Part shown: one piece after another, positions 16,446-26,402 of the stretch
Layout: every line of letters starts with the position of its first letter
Position numbering within the stretch: position 1 is the stretch's first letter
Source: Gemmatimonadota bacterium
GTDB lineage: Bacteria; Gemmatimonadota; Gemmatimonadetes; Gemmatimonadales; Gemmatimonadaceae
Assembly (NCBI GenBank): GCA_016194585.1
Contig: JACQBG010000027.1
Location: forward strand, 50,849 to 114,848
Length of the DNA: 64,000 bases
Reading direction: 5' to 3'
The notes under the pieces: generated by a model
The model's database searches: none
What the model saw: the letters and a program-made list of their open reading frames with translations, nothing else
Told to the model about the DNA's origin: nothing
Position numbers and translations under genes: made by a program

Positions 16446-18881
16446 TCACGCCCGTGTACCACCGCGATACCGGAGCAGGCGAAGCGCGTTGGCGACCACG
16501 ATGAGCGTGCTCCCTTCATGCACGATGACCGCGGGACCGATCCGGGCCCATCCGGCGACCGTGGATACCACGAGAATCCCGATGACGCTCATGGAGATGA
16601 AGAGGTTCTGCCGAATGATGGCGCGGGCGCGCCGGCTCAGCCCGACGGCGAACGGCAGGCGACTGAGGTCGTCGCCCATCAAGGCGACGTCGGCCGTCTC
16701 CAGGGCGGCCGCGGTTCCAGCCCCTCCCATCGCGATTCCGACCGTGGCGTGCGCGAGCGCGGGCGCATCGTTGACGCCGTCGCCCACCATCGCGACACGC
16801 CCCTGAGCGGCGAGCTCGCGTATTGCCGTCACCTTGTCCTCGGGCATCAATCCGGCCCGCACGTCGTCGAGGCCGACGCTGCGCGCGATCGCGGCCGCAA
16901 CGCCCGGGTTATCACCCGTCAGCATGACGATGCGGCGCACGCCGAGTGCCCGTAACTCCGCCAGCGTCTCCCGGATGCCGGTGCGAGCCTCGTCGGCGAC
17001 GCCGATGACGCCGAGCCATTCCGGCGTCTGGCCGATCGCGCGCACCACCATCGTGGTGCGGCCGGCCGATTCAAGACGCTGGACGTTTTCGCGGATGGAC
17101 TGAGGAGGTGCATCTGCTGTGCCATCGAACAACGTCAGGCGACCGACTTCCACTGCGACGCCGTTGACCTGGGCGCGCATGCCGCGACCGGTGACGGACT
17201 GTGCGGCTTCCGCCTCTGCAACGGTGAGTGACCGTGAGGTGGCCGCTCGAGCGATGGCGCGGGCGAGCGGGTGGCGTGAGTGTTGCTCGACGGCTGCGGC
17301 GGACGCGAGCAGAACCGCATCGTCGACGCCTCTTTCGGCCAGCAGATCGGTGACCTCCGGTTCGCCCCGGGTCAGTGTGCCCGTCTTGTCGAGCGCGAAC
17401 ACGTCAATGCCGCCGAGCGCCTCGAGATGCGCTCCGCCCTTGATGAGCACGCCGTTGCGCGCGGCCTGCGCAATGCCGGCGAGCACCGTGGCCGGGGTTC
17501 CCAGGGCCAACGCACACGGCGACGCGGCGACGAGCAGCGCCATCGCGCGATAGAACGCGTCCGACCAGCTCCACACGCCAAGCATCGGCGGCACGACGAT
17601 GAGCAGCACATCCGCGATGAGGACGAGCGGCACGAAAATCCGTTCGAACCGTTCGGCGAATTGCTGCGTGGACGCTTTCTGCGTCTCGGCTTCGGCGACC
17701 AGTTTGATCACGCGGTCCAGCGTCCGGTCGCCGACGGCGGCCGTCACCTCGACCAGGAGCAGCCCCTCGCCGTTCACGGAGCCGGCGAACAGTTGATCGC
17801 CGATTCCTTTGTCGACGGGAACGCTTTCACCGGTGATCGGCGCCTGGTTCACCGCCGATTGCCCTTCGCGCACGGCGCCGTCGACGGCGACGCGCTCCCC
17901 GGGTGTGACGACGACGAGATCGCCGGCCCGCACGAGTTCGATCGGGACGACCGTGTCTGCACCGCCGCGGCGCACGGTCGCCGTTTGTGGCGCGAGTTCG
18001 GCCAACGCCTTGATGGCATGCCGGGCCCGGCCCAGCGCATAGTGCTCGAGCGCGTGGCCCATGCTGAACAGGAAGAGGAGCAGTGCGCCCTCGGCCCACG
18101 CGCCGAGCGCGGCGGCGCCCACGGCGGCGACAACCATCAGCAGGTCGATGTTGAACCGAAAGCGTCCGCGTACCAGATCCTTGACCAGGTGGCCGACGTT
18201 GTCGCGCGCGCCGAAGAAATAGGCGGCCAGATAGAGCACGATGGGCAGTGGAGCGGTGCCGGGCGCGACCCGGGCCGCCACCCAACCCGCCAGCGTGAGA
18301 CAGCCCGAGGTGACGCTCCATGCCAGCTCCCGGTTTCGCGCGTACCACGTCACCGTCGGCTCGACCGCGGCCGTTTCCGATGGCGCGACCGGTGCCGCGC
18401 CCGCCTCGGCGAGCGTCGCGAGAATGGCGGGCATCCGCACTTGGGTGACATCGAACTCGACCCGCGCCAACTGCGCAGGGAAGTTCACCACCGCCGCGGT
18501 CACACCGGGCAAGGCGCGCAGGGCGGCTTCGATTCGCGCGCCCTCGTCCTCGGCGCCCACGGAGCGGAACGGGATCAGTTCATGGGCATACTGCGCGGTG
18601 ATCGTCGCGCCCGCGCGCGTCGCGATGTCGGTGAGCTGGGCGAGCGACACGCGGTCCGGATCGTAGTGCAGGCAGAGCGCACCATTCGCGTACGGCACAC
18701 CGTCAGGATGTTCGCCGACTTCGTGCTCGACGATCACCCCATCATGGTCGTGCGCGACGTGCACGCGCTCGATCCCATCGCGTCCTTCGAGCATCGACAC
18801 CAGCCGCGCGACGCAGTCATCCTGGTCGTCCTCGACGTCGGGCAGGAGCAGCGGGATGTCCAGTCGAACGGATTCAGTCAC
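16446..18881 (-). CDS. P1B-type heavy-metal ATPase (SPC/HEG type)
   Basis: The 811-residue pump has two N-terminal ferredoxin-like stretches without CxxC, then the A domain (ITGES), the TM motif ASPCALALGTP (about 453), the phosphorylation site DKTGT (about 497), TGDNPGVA and GDGVNDAPAL (about 699), and the last-helix motif HEGSTLIVVANALRLL (about 787). SPC together with HEGST-x-x-V-x-N is the signature of P1B-4 pumps (Co, Ni, Zn, Cd and similar). All catalytic residues are present. The GTG start follows a GGAGG site. It is the last gene of the run czcI-like-czcC-czcB-czcA-PII-ATPase on the minus strand, so it probably moves the same metal from cytoplasm to periplasm for RND export. Confidence 0.93.
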   Translation of the reverse strand: MTESVRLDIPLLLPDVEDDQDDCVARLVSMLEGRDGIERVHVAHDHDGVIVEHEVGEHPDGVPYANGALCLHYDPDRVSLAQLTDIATRAGATITAQYAHELIPFRSVGAEDEGARIEAALRALPGVTAAVVNFPAQLARVEFDVTQVRMPAILATLAEAGAAPVAPSETAAVEPTVTWYARNRELAWSVTSGCLTLAGWVAARVAPGTAPLPIVLYLAAYFFGARDNVGHLVKDLVRGRFRFNIDLLMVVAAVGAAALGAWAEGALLLFLFSMGHALEHYALGRARHAIKALAELAPQTATVRRGGADTVVPIELVRAGDLVVVTPGERVAVDGAVREGQSAVNQAPITGESVPVDKGIGDQLFAGSVNGEGLLLVEVTAAVGDRTLDRVIKLVAEAETQKASTQQFAERFERIFVPLVLIADVLLIVVPPMLGVWSWSDAFYRAMALLVAASPCALALGTPATVLAGIAQAARNGVLIKGGAHLEALGGIDVFALDKTGTLTRGEPEVTDLLAERGVDDAVLLASAAAVEQHSRHPLARAIARAATSRSLTVAEAEAAQSVTGRGMRAQVNGVAVEVGRLTLFDGTADAPPQSIRENVQRLESAGRTTMVVRAIGQTPEWLGVIGVADEARTGIRETLAELRALGVRRIVMLTGDNPGVAAAIARSVGLDDVRAGLMPEDKVTAIRELAAQGRVAMVGDGVNDAPALAHATVGIAMGGAGTAAALETADVALMGDDLSRLPFAVGLSRRARAIIRQNLFISMSVIGILVVSTVAGWARIGPAVIVHEGSTLIVVANALRLLRYRGGTRA

Positions 18882-18928
18882 GGTACCTCCGCGCGGTTGA
18901 TTTCACATGGCCAGCGACCATCGCCCGA

Positions 18929-19312
18929 CTACAAAGCGTCATGGTCGACATCGAAGTCTCTGATACCGACCACACCCGACAGCCGGCTGATGAACAGTTT
19001 ACCGTCGTCGCCGCGCCCCGTGTGCGCGACGCGTGCGATGAGACGGGCGACATCCAGCGCCCGCCCCCTGCCCGGCACGGCGACGTCGATTCTGGACTTG
19101 TTCGAGTAATCGATGACGTCGGAGCGGACGCGGCCGCGCCCAAACCCCCGGCAGTCGCTGACCGTCATACCGCCGAACTCCGGCAGTGCGTCGAGGGCAA
19201 GGGTCAGCGCTTCCAGCTTGAACGGCTGGATGATCGCGGTAATCAGCCAGAGATCGTCGGCGTCGCCGGTCCAGGCATCCAGCCGAGTCAGGTCGTGCAG
19301 CGTTTCTGCCAT
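18929..19312 (-). CDS. P-II-like regulator of metal efflux (PII-NG type)
   Basis: The 127-residue protein has a P-II core: WLITAIIQPFKLEALTLALD, GGMTVSDCRGFGRGR, IDVAVPGRGRALDVARLIAR and AHTGRGDDGKLFISRLSGVVGIR. The B-loop GRGDDGK is the nucleotide-binding segment of P-II proteins. The T-loop is short and lacks the uridylylation Tyr context of GlnB. P-II proteins of this group are encoded next to CzcA-type RND pumps and may sense metal or nucleotide state, though their function is not settled. A paralog with a longer T-loop is at 40554. Confidence 0.85.
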   Translation of the reverse strand: MAETLHDLTRLDAWTGDADDLWLITAIIQPFKLEALTLALDALPEFGGMTVSDCRGFGRGRVRSDVIDYSNKSRIDVAVPGRGRALDVARLIARVAHTGRGDDGKLFISRLSGVVGIRDFDVDHDAL

Positions 19313-19369
19313 GTCGTCTCCCGCGTTGAGGATGTCATGTGAGCGCGTGCGGCCGAGCCGGCTCTCCCG

Positions 19370-22300
19370 TCACTCATCGACGTTCGCCCCCTCGAACCAT
19401 CCGTACAGCGTCGGAAGGAGCAACAGGGTGAGCGCGGTCGACGTGATGAGCCCTCCGACGACGACGGCGGCGAGGGGGCGTTGCACCTCCGATCCGGCGC
19501 CCGAGGAAAACAGCAGGGGGAGAAGGCCGAGAATCGCGACCGTCGCCGTCATGAGCACGGGGCGCAGTCGCAGCACGGTGCCTTCGAAGACGGCGGTCGC
19601 AATATCGCGTCCCTCCTGCCGGAGCGAATTGATGTAGCTCACCAGCACGACGCCGTTCAGCACGGCCACGCCGAACAGCGCGATGAAGCCGACCGATGCG
19701 GGAACGGAGAGGTACTGCCGGGAGATGAACAGCCCGAGTATGCCGCCGATCATCGCGAACGGCACGTTGAGGATGATGAGGCCCGCCTGTTTGAGCGAGT
19801 TGAAGCTCGAGAAGAGCAGGAGGTAGATCAGTCCGATGGTGAGCGGCACGATGATCATGAGGCGGCGCATGGCGCGTTGCTGATTCTCGAACTGCCCTCC
19901 CCACGTGATGGAGTAGCCGCTCGGCAGCACGACACGCTCGCCGATCTGCCGCTGCGCCTCGGCGACGAACCCGCCCATGTCGCGATCGCGGACATTCAGT
20001 TGAATGACGATCCGGCGCCGTCCGTTGTCGTGGCTGACCTGCTTGGGCCCGGCCACCGTCGAGATGCTCGCCAGTTGCGACAGCGGAATGCGGGCGTTAC
20101 CATGGGGGGCCGGAATCAACAGCCCGGCGATCGCGTCGACGCTCGCCCGGAAGGGCTCCTGCAGCCGCACGTTGATGTCGAACCGGCGGATCCCCTCGAA
20201 AATCTGTCCGGCCTGTTCTCCGCCGATCGCCGTTTCGATGGCCTCCTGCACATCCTCGACGTTGATGCCGTACCGGGCGATGGCGGCCCGGTCGATCTTG
20301 ATCTGGAGCTGTGGCTGGCCCGTCACCTGTTCGGTCTGTACGTCCTCGGCCCCGCGAACCGCGGACACGACGCGTTGAATCCGGTCCGCCGTCGACACGA
20401 GTTGGTTGAGGTCGTCGCCGAACAGCTGGATCGCCAACTGCGCTTTCACGCCGCTCAGCAGTTCATCGACGCGATTGGCGATCGGCTGCGAGAAGTTGAA
20501 CGCGACGCCGGGGACCTTGGCAAACTTCGCTTCAATTGCCTCGACCAGCGTGGCCTTGGTTCGCCCGGTCTCCCATGTATGCTCGGGGGTGAGGGTCACG
20601 ATCGCCTCGATGTTGTTGACCGGCTCCGGATCGCCGCCGACCTCGGCCCGCCCGGCTTTCGAGACGACATCGGCGATCTCCGGAAAGGCCTTGAGCATCT
20701 TTTCCAGTTCGGTCGCCGTGCGAATGCTCTCGTTGAGGCCGGCGGACGGTGCCAGCGTCGCCCGGTACAGGATGGAACCCTCCTCGAGCGTGGGAACGAA
20801 CTCCGTGCCGAGCAGCGGCACGAGGGCGAGGCTCAGGGCGAGCGCGATGAGCGCGCCGGCGAGCATCTTCTTCCGGTGCACGATGGACCACCGGAGTACC
20901 GGCAGGTACGGCCGTTTGACCTGGCGCATGATCCACGTGTCTTCCTCGGACCCCGCCCTCAGGAAATAGACGCAGAGGACCGGGATGGCCGTGAGCGAGA
21001 AGATCAGTGACCCGACCATCGCAAAGGAGATCGCGAACGCCATCGGCCGGAACATCTTCCCCTCGACCCCCTGCAGCGTGAAGAGCGGCAGGAACACCAG
21101 AATGATGATGGCGATCGCAAACACGATCGGGCGACCCATTTCCTTGGCCGCTCGCAGGATCAGATGGCCCCGGCCCTCGTGAAACCCGCCTTCCGGCGCC
21201 GGAACGTGGTGCGCTTCGGACAGGTGGCGATACACGTTCTCCACCATCACGACGCCGCCATCGACCATCATCCCGATGCCGACGGCAAGCCCTCCGAGAC
21301 TCATGAGATTGGCGCTGAGCCCGAACCAGGCCATGAGCGCGATGGCGAGCAGCAGCGACAGCGGAAGCATCGCCGTGACAATGAGCGCGCTCCGCACGTT
21401 GCCGAGAAAGAGAAAGAGCACGACGACGATCAGCACCGCGCCCTCAATTAGCGCGTCGCGCACCGTACCGACGGCCCGTTCGACGAGCTCGGACTGGTCG
21501 TAATACGCCGTGGCCCGAACGCCCGGTGGCAACGTCGCATTGAGTTCGGCGACTCGCGTCTTGACGGCCGCGATCACCTGCGACGTGTTCTCGTATATCC
21601 GCTTGAGCACGATGCCGCTCACGACCTCGCCGCGGCCGTTCATCGTCACCGCGCCGCGGCGGACTTCGGGGCCGAACGCCACGGTCGCGATGTTGCGGAC
21701 GTACACCGGCGTGCCGCTGCGCTCGGAGACGATGATGTTGGCGATGTCGTCGACGTTCGCGGCCAACCCGATGCCGCGGATCAGGTACTCCTCGGGGCCG
21801 TGCTCGATATAGCCGCCGCCCACGTTGCGATTGTTGGCCCGGATCGCGGTGCGCACCTGGCTCAGCGTGACGCCGTACTGCAACAACGCGCGCGGGTCGA
21901 CCTGCACCTGGTACTGCTTGACGTCACCGCCGAACGACAGCACCTCGGTCACGCCCGGGACCGTGCGCAGGTTGTATTTCACGACCCAGTCCTGCAGGGT
22001 GCGCAGGTCGGTCGGGCTCAGTCCCTTGCCGTCGACGACATACTGATAGACCTGCCCCAATCCCGTGGTGATCGGTCCGAGGCGGGGTTCGCCCAGGCCT
22101 GGCGGAATCTGCTTTCTGGCGTCCTGCAGTTTCTCGAGCGTCAGTTGGCGGGCAAAATAGATGTCGACATCGTCGCGGAAGTACACCGAGACGACACTGA
22201 TGCCGAACGCCGAGATCGACTTCACCTGACTCACGCCCGGGAGTCCGTTCATGGAGACTTCGACGGGGTACGTGATGAGCGTCTCCACCTCTTCCGGCGC

Positions 22301-22468
22301 CAGCCCCGGTGCTTCGGTGAAGACCTGCACGAGCGTGGGCGAGACGTCCGGAAAGGCGTCGATGGGCAGGCGCGTGAGCGCCAGCGTGCCGGCGCCCATC
22401 ACGCCAAGGGCGAAGAGGACGACGAGCAGCCGGTTCTTCAGCGAGAATTCGAGAATGCGGTCGATCAT
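19370..22468 (-). CDS. czcA: Heavy-metal RND efflux pump, CzcA/CusA family
   Basis: The 1032-residue inner-membrane transporter starts at ATG 22468 (MIDRILEFSLKNRLLVVLFA), the start that aligns with its paralog at 37305; longer frames upstream add nothing conserved. Features are LPIDAFPDVSPTLVQV, the periplasmic DDVDIYFARQ, the TM4 proton-relay region GIGMMVDGGVVMVEN and the C-terminal ASVGFIALFGVAVLNGVVLV. HME-RND pumps take metal from periplasm or cytoplasm and drive it through CzcB-CzcC using protons. Whether the metal is Co/Zn/Cd or Cu/Ag cannot be read reliably. It is 8 bp from czcB. Confidence 0.95.
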   Translation of the reverse strand: MIDRILEFSLKNRLLVVLFALGVMGAGTLALTRLPIDAFPDVSPTLVQVFTEAPGLAPEEVETLITYPVEVSMNGLPGVSQVKSISAFGISVVSVYFRDDVDIYFARQLTLEKLQDARKQIPPGLGEPRLGPITTGLGQVYQYVVDGKGLSPTDLRTLQDWVVKYNLRTVPGVTEVLSFGGDVKQYQVQVDPRALLQYGVTLSQVRTAIRANNRNVGGGYIEHGPEEYLIRGIGLAANVDDIANIIVSERSGTPVYVRNIATVAFGPEVRRGAVTMNGRGEVVSGIVLKRIYENTSQVIAAVKTRVAELNATLPPGVRATAYYDQSELVERAVGTVRDALIEGAVLIVVVLFLFLGNVRSALIVTAMLPLSLLLAIALMAWFGLSANLMSLGGLAVGIGMMVDGGVVMVENVYRHLSEAHHVPAPEGGFHEGRGHLILRAAKEMGRPIVFAIAIIILVFLPLFTLQGVEGKMFRPMAFAISFAMVGSLIFSLTAIPVLCVYFLRAGSEEDTWIMRQVKRPYLPVLRWSIVHRKKMLAGALIALALSLALVPLLGTEFVPTLEEGSILYRATLAPSAGLNESIRTATELEKMLKAFPEIADVVSKAGRAEVGGDPEPVNNIEAIVTLTPEHTWETGRTKATLVEAIEAKFAKVPGVAFNFSQPIANRVDELLSGVKAQLAIQLFGDDLNQLVSTADRIQRVVSAVRGAEDVQTEQVTGQPQLQIKIDRAAIARYGINVEDVQEAIETAIGGEQAGQIFEGIRRFDINVRLQEPFRASVDAIAGLLIPAPHGNARIPLSQLASISTVAGPKQVSHDNGRRRIVIQLNVRDRDMGGFVAEAQRQIGERVVLPSGYSITWGGQFENQQRAMRRLMIIVPLTIGLIYLLLFSSFNSLKQAGLIILNVPFAMIGGILGLFISRQYLSVPASVGFIALFGVAVLNGVVLVSYINSLRQEGRDIATAVFEGTVLRLRPVLMTATVAILGLLPLLFSSGAGSEVQRPLAAVVVGGLITSTALTLLLLPTLYGWFEGANVDE

Positions 22469-22475
22469 GGCGGTC

Positions 22476-23714
22476 TCAGCCTCCCTCGCCAAAGCTCGCC
22501 TTCATGAGCTCGGCTTTGATCCGAAACGCACCCTGAACGACGATGCGTTCGCCGGCGGCGAGTCCGCTCGCAACGACGACCGTGCCGCCGCGTCGCGGGC
22601 CCAGCGTGACGGGCCGCACCACGAACCGGCCCGCAACGGCCCCTGCGACGAACACGACCTGCTTGCCGTTGAGCTCCTGCACCGCGATCTCGGGGATCGC
22701 GATCGGCCCCCCGGTCGGCGACGTGTCTGTCGTGGGGATGCGAACCTGGGCAAACATGCCGGGCCGCAGGCGCAGTTCCGGATTCGTCACCTCGACGCGA
22801 ACCTTGAACGTGCGGCTCGCCGTGTCCACGACGCCGCCGGCGTACGTCACCCGTCCCGGAAACCGTTCACTCGAAAACGCGGACGGCGTCACGAACGCCA
22901 TGGCACCGCGCCGCACCCGCGCCAGATCGTTCTCGTACACGTCCACGGTGATCCACACGTTCCGGAGGTCGGCGACGGTGAAGAGGTTGCTGGTCGGCCC
23001 CACCGGCTGTCCGGGACTCGCGTTGCGCTCCACCACCACCCCCGCGATCGGTGACGCAAGGCCGAACGTGGCGCCTTGTCCTCCGCCCGCGTCGGTAGCG
23101 CCGATGGCGCTCAGCCGCGCCGAAGCGCTTCGCAGATCGGCTTCCGCCGTGCGAAAGGCCGCTTCGGCCTCGAGCAATTCTTTCTGCGGAGTGATCTGCT
23201 GCTCGAACAGACGTTGTTCGCGCTCGTAGTTGCGGCGTGCAATGTCGACGCCCGATCGCGCGCGCTCCAGATCGCCGCGGATGGCGCCGACTTCGGGGCT
23301 CTCGAGCGTGGCGAGCAACGCACCGGGTCGTACCGCCTGCCCGAGATCCGCGCGGACCGTAAGCAGGCGCCCTGCGACATGCGACGCGACCACCGATACG
23401 CGATTGGCGTCGTACGTGATCGTGCCGTTGGCGATCAGCGCGTTGTCGCCGCCCGCTCGGGCGGTGAACAACTCGATGCCGGCCAGGCGCTGCGTGGCCG
23501 AGTCGAGCGTGATGGTGCTGTCGGGCGTCGGCACCGCTCTGGCCGCTGGCCTCGCCGGCACTGGCTCGCGTCGCACGACGATCCAGGCAGCGACCAGGGC
23601 GAGCATGCCAACCGCGACGTACCGTGGCCGGCGCAGGCGTGAACCCCCGGGGCGCGAGGCCGCTGACGGATTCTCGTTCATCGATGGGATGGGTGAAGGA
23701 TGTGGGTTGCTCAC
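22476..23714 (-). CDS. czcB: RND periplasmic adaptor, CzcB family
   Basis: The 412-residue protein has an N-terminal membrane anchor (YVAVGMLALVAAWIVV), the lipoyl/barrel halves (VAGRLLTVRADLGQAVRPG, VVVERNASPGQPVGP), a helical hairpin (about 165-220) and a C-terminal beta-barrel (VVASGLAAGERIVVQG). GTG 23714 is preferred as start because GGAGG lies 5 bp upstream and it overlaps the czcC stop (GTGA). ATG 23681 is a possible inner start. It links CzcA to CzcC in the periplasm. No His-rich metal-binding N-terminus of the CzcB kind is seen. Confidence 0.92.
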   Translation of the reverse strand: MSNPHPSPIPSMNENPSAASRPGGSRLRRPRYVAVGMLALVAAWIVVRREPVPARPAARAVPTPDSTITLDSATQRLAGIELFTARAGGDNALIANGTITYDANRVSVVASHVAGRLLTVRADLGQAVRPGALLATLESPEVGAIRGDLERARSGVDIARRNYEREQRLFEQQITPQKELLEAEAAFRTAEADLRSASARLSAIGATDAGGGQGATFGLASPIAGVVVERNASPGQPVGPTSNLFTVADLRNVWITVDVYENDLARVRRGAMAFVTPSAFSSERFPGRVTYAGGVVDTASRTFKVRVEVTNPELRLRPGMFAQVRIPTTDTSPTGGPIAIPEIAVQELNGKQVVFVAGAVAGRFVVRPVTLGPRRGGTVVVASGLAAGERIVVQGAFRIKAELMKASFGEGG

Positions 23715-25036
23715 GGGGTCCTCCGGCTCGGCAGGATGTTCTCGCCCGTCGCTTCGGCGAGGCTGGTCAGCGCCACGCGCTCGGCAAGCCATGACGCCCA
23801 GTATTCCAGTTCGGCGTCGATGACCTGATTGCGGATGAGAAGGAGCACGGGAAGGCCGACCTTTCCTTCGCGATACGCCGCTTCGAGGAGCTGGCGATTC
23901 TGGCGCGCAGGCGCCAGCACGGTGGTCTCGAAGATCTCGACCTCCTCGGCCGCGGAGCGGTAGGCCGCGACTTCCGCGGCGATCTCCGTCCGCAAACGAA
24001 TCACCAGACTCGTGCGCTCGAGCGCGGACTGCTGGGCGGCGGCATCGCGCGCTTGGGCCACGCCTCGATTGCGGTTGAAGATCGGGAGAGTGAGCCCGAC
24101 GCCAGGCCGGACCGCTCGTCCGCCGATGGACCGGGACTCCAGTACCCCGCGCAGGAGGAGGTTGGGCAACGCTTCGCGACGCACCAGCGCCACCTCGGCG
24201 CGAGCCTGTTCGATGGCCGCCTCCCGCTCCGCGAGATCCGGTCGCAACGACAGCGCAACGTTGGTCAGCGAATCCGCACTCAGTTGCGCCGCGCGCGCTG
24301 TGTGCGCGTGCGCGCCCTGGGCAGCGCCGCCGGTGGAGTCGGGCATCCCCTCGTCCTGCATGATTCCGATGTCGGGAACGAGGTGCGCGCGCGTGCGCAA
24401 ACCGAGCAGGCGCTGGAGGTCGAGCTCCACCTGCTCGCGTTCCCGGCGAGTTGCCAGCGCGCGGGAGCGCGAACGGCCGAGTTCGACGACGGCAAGATTG
24501 TAGTCCAGCCGGCTGATCTCTCCGGCCGCGAGCTGTCGTTCCGCCACCGACGCCAGCCGCTGGTTGAGTGCCAGGACCTCGTCCGCCAAAATCGTCCGCT
24601 GGCTCGCCGAGGTGAGACGGAAGAACACCCGGTCGATCTCGCCGACCGTGAGGCGTGCACTGTTCGCGAGTCCGGCGCGGGAGCGATCGAGCGACGCGCG
24701 GCCGGCCGCGATGCGGCGACCGCGTTGCCCGAACAATTCCACTTCCTGCGTCACACCGATTTCGGAAGTGAGTCCGGCGACGGGCGCGAGCACGTCGGCC
24801 GATGGATTGAACCGAAATGTTCCCGCCTGGCGCAGCATGCCGCGCGCGATGGCGGTGTCCATGCGGATGGCGACGAGATCGGGATTGTCGGCCAAACCAC
24901 GCGCTCTCGCCTGCATCAGCGTCAGACGAAGCGTGTCGGTGGTGGGGCGCGGCGATTGCGTCTGGGCCCACGGTGCCGACCAGGGCACCGCGGCGACGAG
25001 CAGGGCAAAGGTGGCCCGAAACGTTCGCGCGCGCAT
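23711..25036 (-). CDS. czcC: Outer-membrane efflux factor, CzcC family
   Basis: The 441-residue protein starts with a signal peptide (MRARTFRATFALLVAAVPWS, cleavage near APWAQ). Two repeated TolC-like halves follow (LADNPDLVAIRMDT to VGEIDRVFFRL; LRPDLAEREAAIEQ to LLIRNQVIDAELEYW), forming the trimeric channel across periplasm and outer membrane. It is first of the czcCBA genes, with translational coupling to czcB. The intact paralog is at 34288. Confidence 0.92.
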   Translation of the reverse strand: MRARTFRATFALLVAAVPWSAPWAQTQSPRPTTDTLRLTLMQARARGLADNPDLVAIRMDTAIARGMLRQAGTFRFNPSADVLAPVAGLTSEIGVTQEVELFGQRGRRIAAGRASLDRSRAGLANSARLTVGEIDRVFFRLTSASQRTILADEVLALNQRLASVAERQLAAGEISRLDYNLAVVELGRSRSRALATRREREQVELDLQRLLGLRTRAHLVPDIGIMQDEGMPDSTGGAAQGAHAHTARAAQLSADSLTNVALSLRPDLAEREAAIEQARAEVALVRREALPNLLLRGVLESRSIGGRAVRPGVGLTLPIFNRNRGVAQARDAAAQQSALERTSLVIRLRTEIAAEVAAYRSAAEEVEIFETTVLAPARQNRQLLEAAYREGKVGLPVLLLIRNQVIDAELEYWASWLAERVALTSLAEATGENILPSRRTP

Positions 25037-25306
25037 GACGCGTCGCGCGTGGCGTACAGGTCGACGAGGGAAACAGGAATCCGAAAAGTCCGACGAACGC
25101 ACTTCGATCTCCGTGTATGAATGCGATGCGCCGCATCGCAATGCGGGCATCACCGATGGGTGCCTGGAGGCGCGCGCGATAGCGGGAACGCGAACGCTGC
25201 TGTGTGGGACTCGCCGAACGGCGGCCGGACCGCGTCGGCGCCGGCTGTTGGGCGGCGCCGACGGGTGGGTGTCACGAAACGCGGCGGTGCGCGCTTCGGC
25301 CCGAAC

Positions 25307-25690
25307 TCAGGCGATGGGAGGGCGCTGGTCGGGGCGCTGCGGAACGCTGGCGGGAATGAGCGGCGAACCGCGCGTGACGGCGAGGCGCATCGCGTCGGCC
25401 GCAACCGAGGGCAACGGCGTCGGGCTCAGCACGTGCGAGTGGTCGCAGTGCTCCACGTGCGTCGAATGCCCCGGCGCCGGGCTGTGCGGCAGCGACGGTC
25501 CCGACCGATGCACGAGCTCGTGACTCGGCGCGGCTCCCGGCACGATGGCTGTGGCCACGTTCGTCGGGCCAGCGTCGCCGTCGTGGACGTCGGGCGACAG
25601 CGCCTCCGCGGGCATGGCGAACACGCCGAACAGCGCAACGAATGCGACCGTTCGGCGATACACTCTGCGCCATGTCCTCGAATGAATCAC
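25307..25690 (-). CDS. Small secreted His-containing protein ahead of czcC (CzcI-like position)
   Basis: The 127-residue product (GTG 25690) has a basic N-terminus and a hydrophobic leader (RTVAFVALFGVFAMPAEAL), then a His/Asp-containing segment (SPDVHDGDAG; HVEHCDHSHV) and a Pro-rich tail. Size, secretion, a His cluster and location just upstream of czcC recall CzcI of Cupriavidus, but I see no sequence match strong enough to name it. It would bind metal in the periplasm. The 270-bp gap to czcC has no gene. Confidence 0.55.
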   Translation of the reverse strand: MIHSRTWRRVYRRTVAFVALFGVFAMPAEALSPDVHDGDAGPTNVATAIVPGAAPSHELVHRSGPSLPHSPAPGHSTHVEHCDHSHVLSPTPLPSVAADAMRLAVTRGSPLIPASVPQRPDQRPPIA

Positions 25691-25995
25691 TCGCTCACGC
25701 CTCGTGGTGGTTGCGATGCCCGCACCGCTGTCGTACGCGGTGTATTCGCTGCGGGCGCGACGCCAGACTGCATTTGGAACCAAGTTTAAAACCTAATCTC
25801 CCGCTCGTCCGGGGAGCAAGGGATCGCAGTCAATCGGGACCGCGGTCGGTTCCTCACGGCGTCAGGTCACGTCGCTGTTGCGTTCGCTTGCCGGCGCGCG
25901 GAGCGCCCGTCGGCGCCCACTGCTCGCATCCGTTCTGACCGGCTATAGTTGCTTCCGATGCGGAGCCGCGCGCTACTCGAACCCCTCCACCCCCG
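25691..25995. other. Probable promoter region of the czc operon
   Basis: No gene is evident. The AT-rich stretch 25772-25800 holds the dyad TTGGAACCAA and GTTTAAAAC, the least GC-rich DNA nearby, a good candidate for the promoter-operator of the leftward czc operon. No TGAA-N6-TTCA element was found here. Confidence 0.35.
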
Positions 25996-26364
25996 GTGGA
26001 ACATGCGCAACGCCGCCGGCGCGGCGAGCGCGCCGGCTCCCCGACTGCCCGGTCGCGCACGCGGCTGCAGCGGTTGGTCGGGACGCTCCTCCTCGCTGCC
26101 TTTTTCGTCGGCTGCACCGAGACCGTCGCGGGCACGTGGTGCGAGCACGACGGCATCGGTATCCTCGCCTCCGCGCACTGGACCGAGGGCCAACCACGCC
26201 GGATACTCCGCCGGTGTCGCCGTCCCACGGTGAGAGTCACTGCCACTGCAGTCCACGGTTCGGCCGGACCGTTACCGCGAGCGACCGCCCGCACTCAGTC
26301 GCCGGCCCTGCCGACGGCGCTCCCGTGGGGCAAGCCGGCGTATGCCGGCCGGCCCTGCGCGTGA
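25996..26364 (+). CDS. Possible small lipoprotein
   Basis: A 122-codon frame contains a hydrophobic segment ending in a Cys (LQRLVGTLLLAAFFVGCTET) that resembles a lipobox, followed by VAGTWCEHDGIGILAS. The N-terminus before the hydrophobic segment is long and Arg-rich, and the C-terminus is compositionally like random high-GC frame. The IS at 26403 inserts just downstream. It may be a truncated gene or not a gene at all. Confidence 0.3.
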   Translation: MEHAQRRRRGERAGSPTARSRTRLQRLVGTLLLAAFFVGCTETVAGTWCEHDGIGILASAHWTEGQPRRILRRCRRPTVRVTATAVHGSAGPLPRATARTQSPALPTALPWGKPAYAGRPCA

Positions 26365-26402
26365 ACCACAACTGCGGGCGCCGGCCACGCTGCTGAGCTC
26401 TA

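Noticed and set aside
17280..19109. 609-codon plus-strand frame over the ATPase gene
   Set aside because: Shadow of the P1B ATPase and P-II genes on the minus strand; product lacks any motif and is His/Arg/Asp-rich.
23681..25136. Extension of the czcB frame far upstream through czcC
   Set aside because: The extension is an out-of-frame reading of czcC. The GGAGG site and GTGA overlap at 23714 define the real start.
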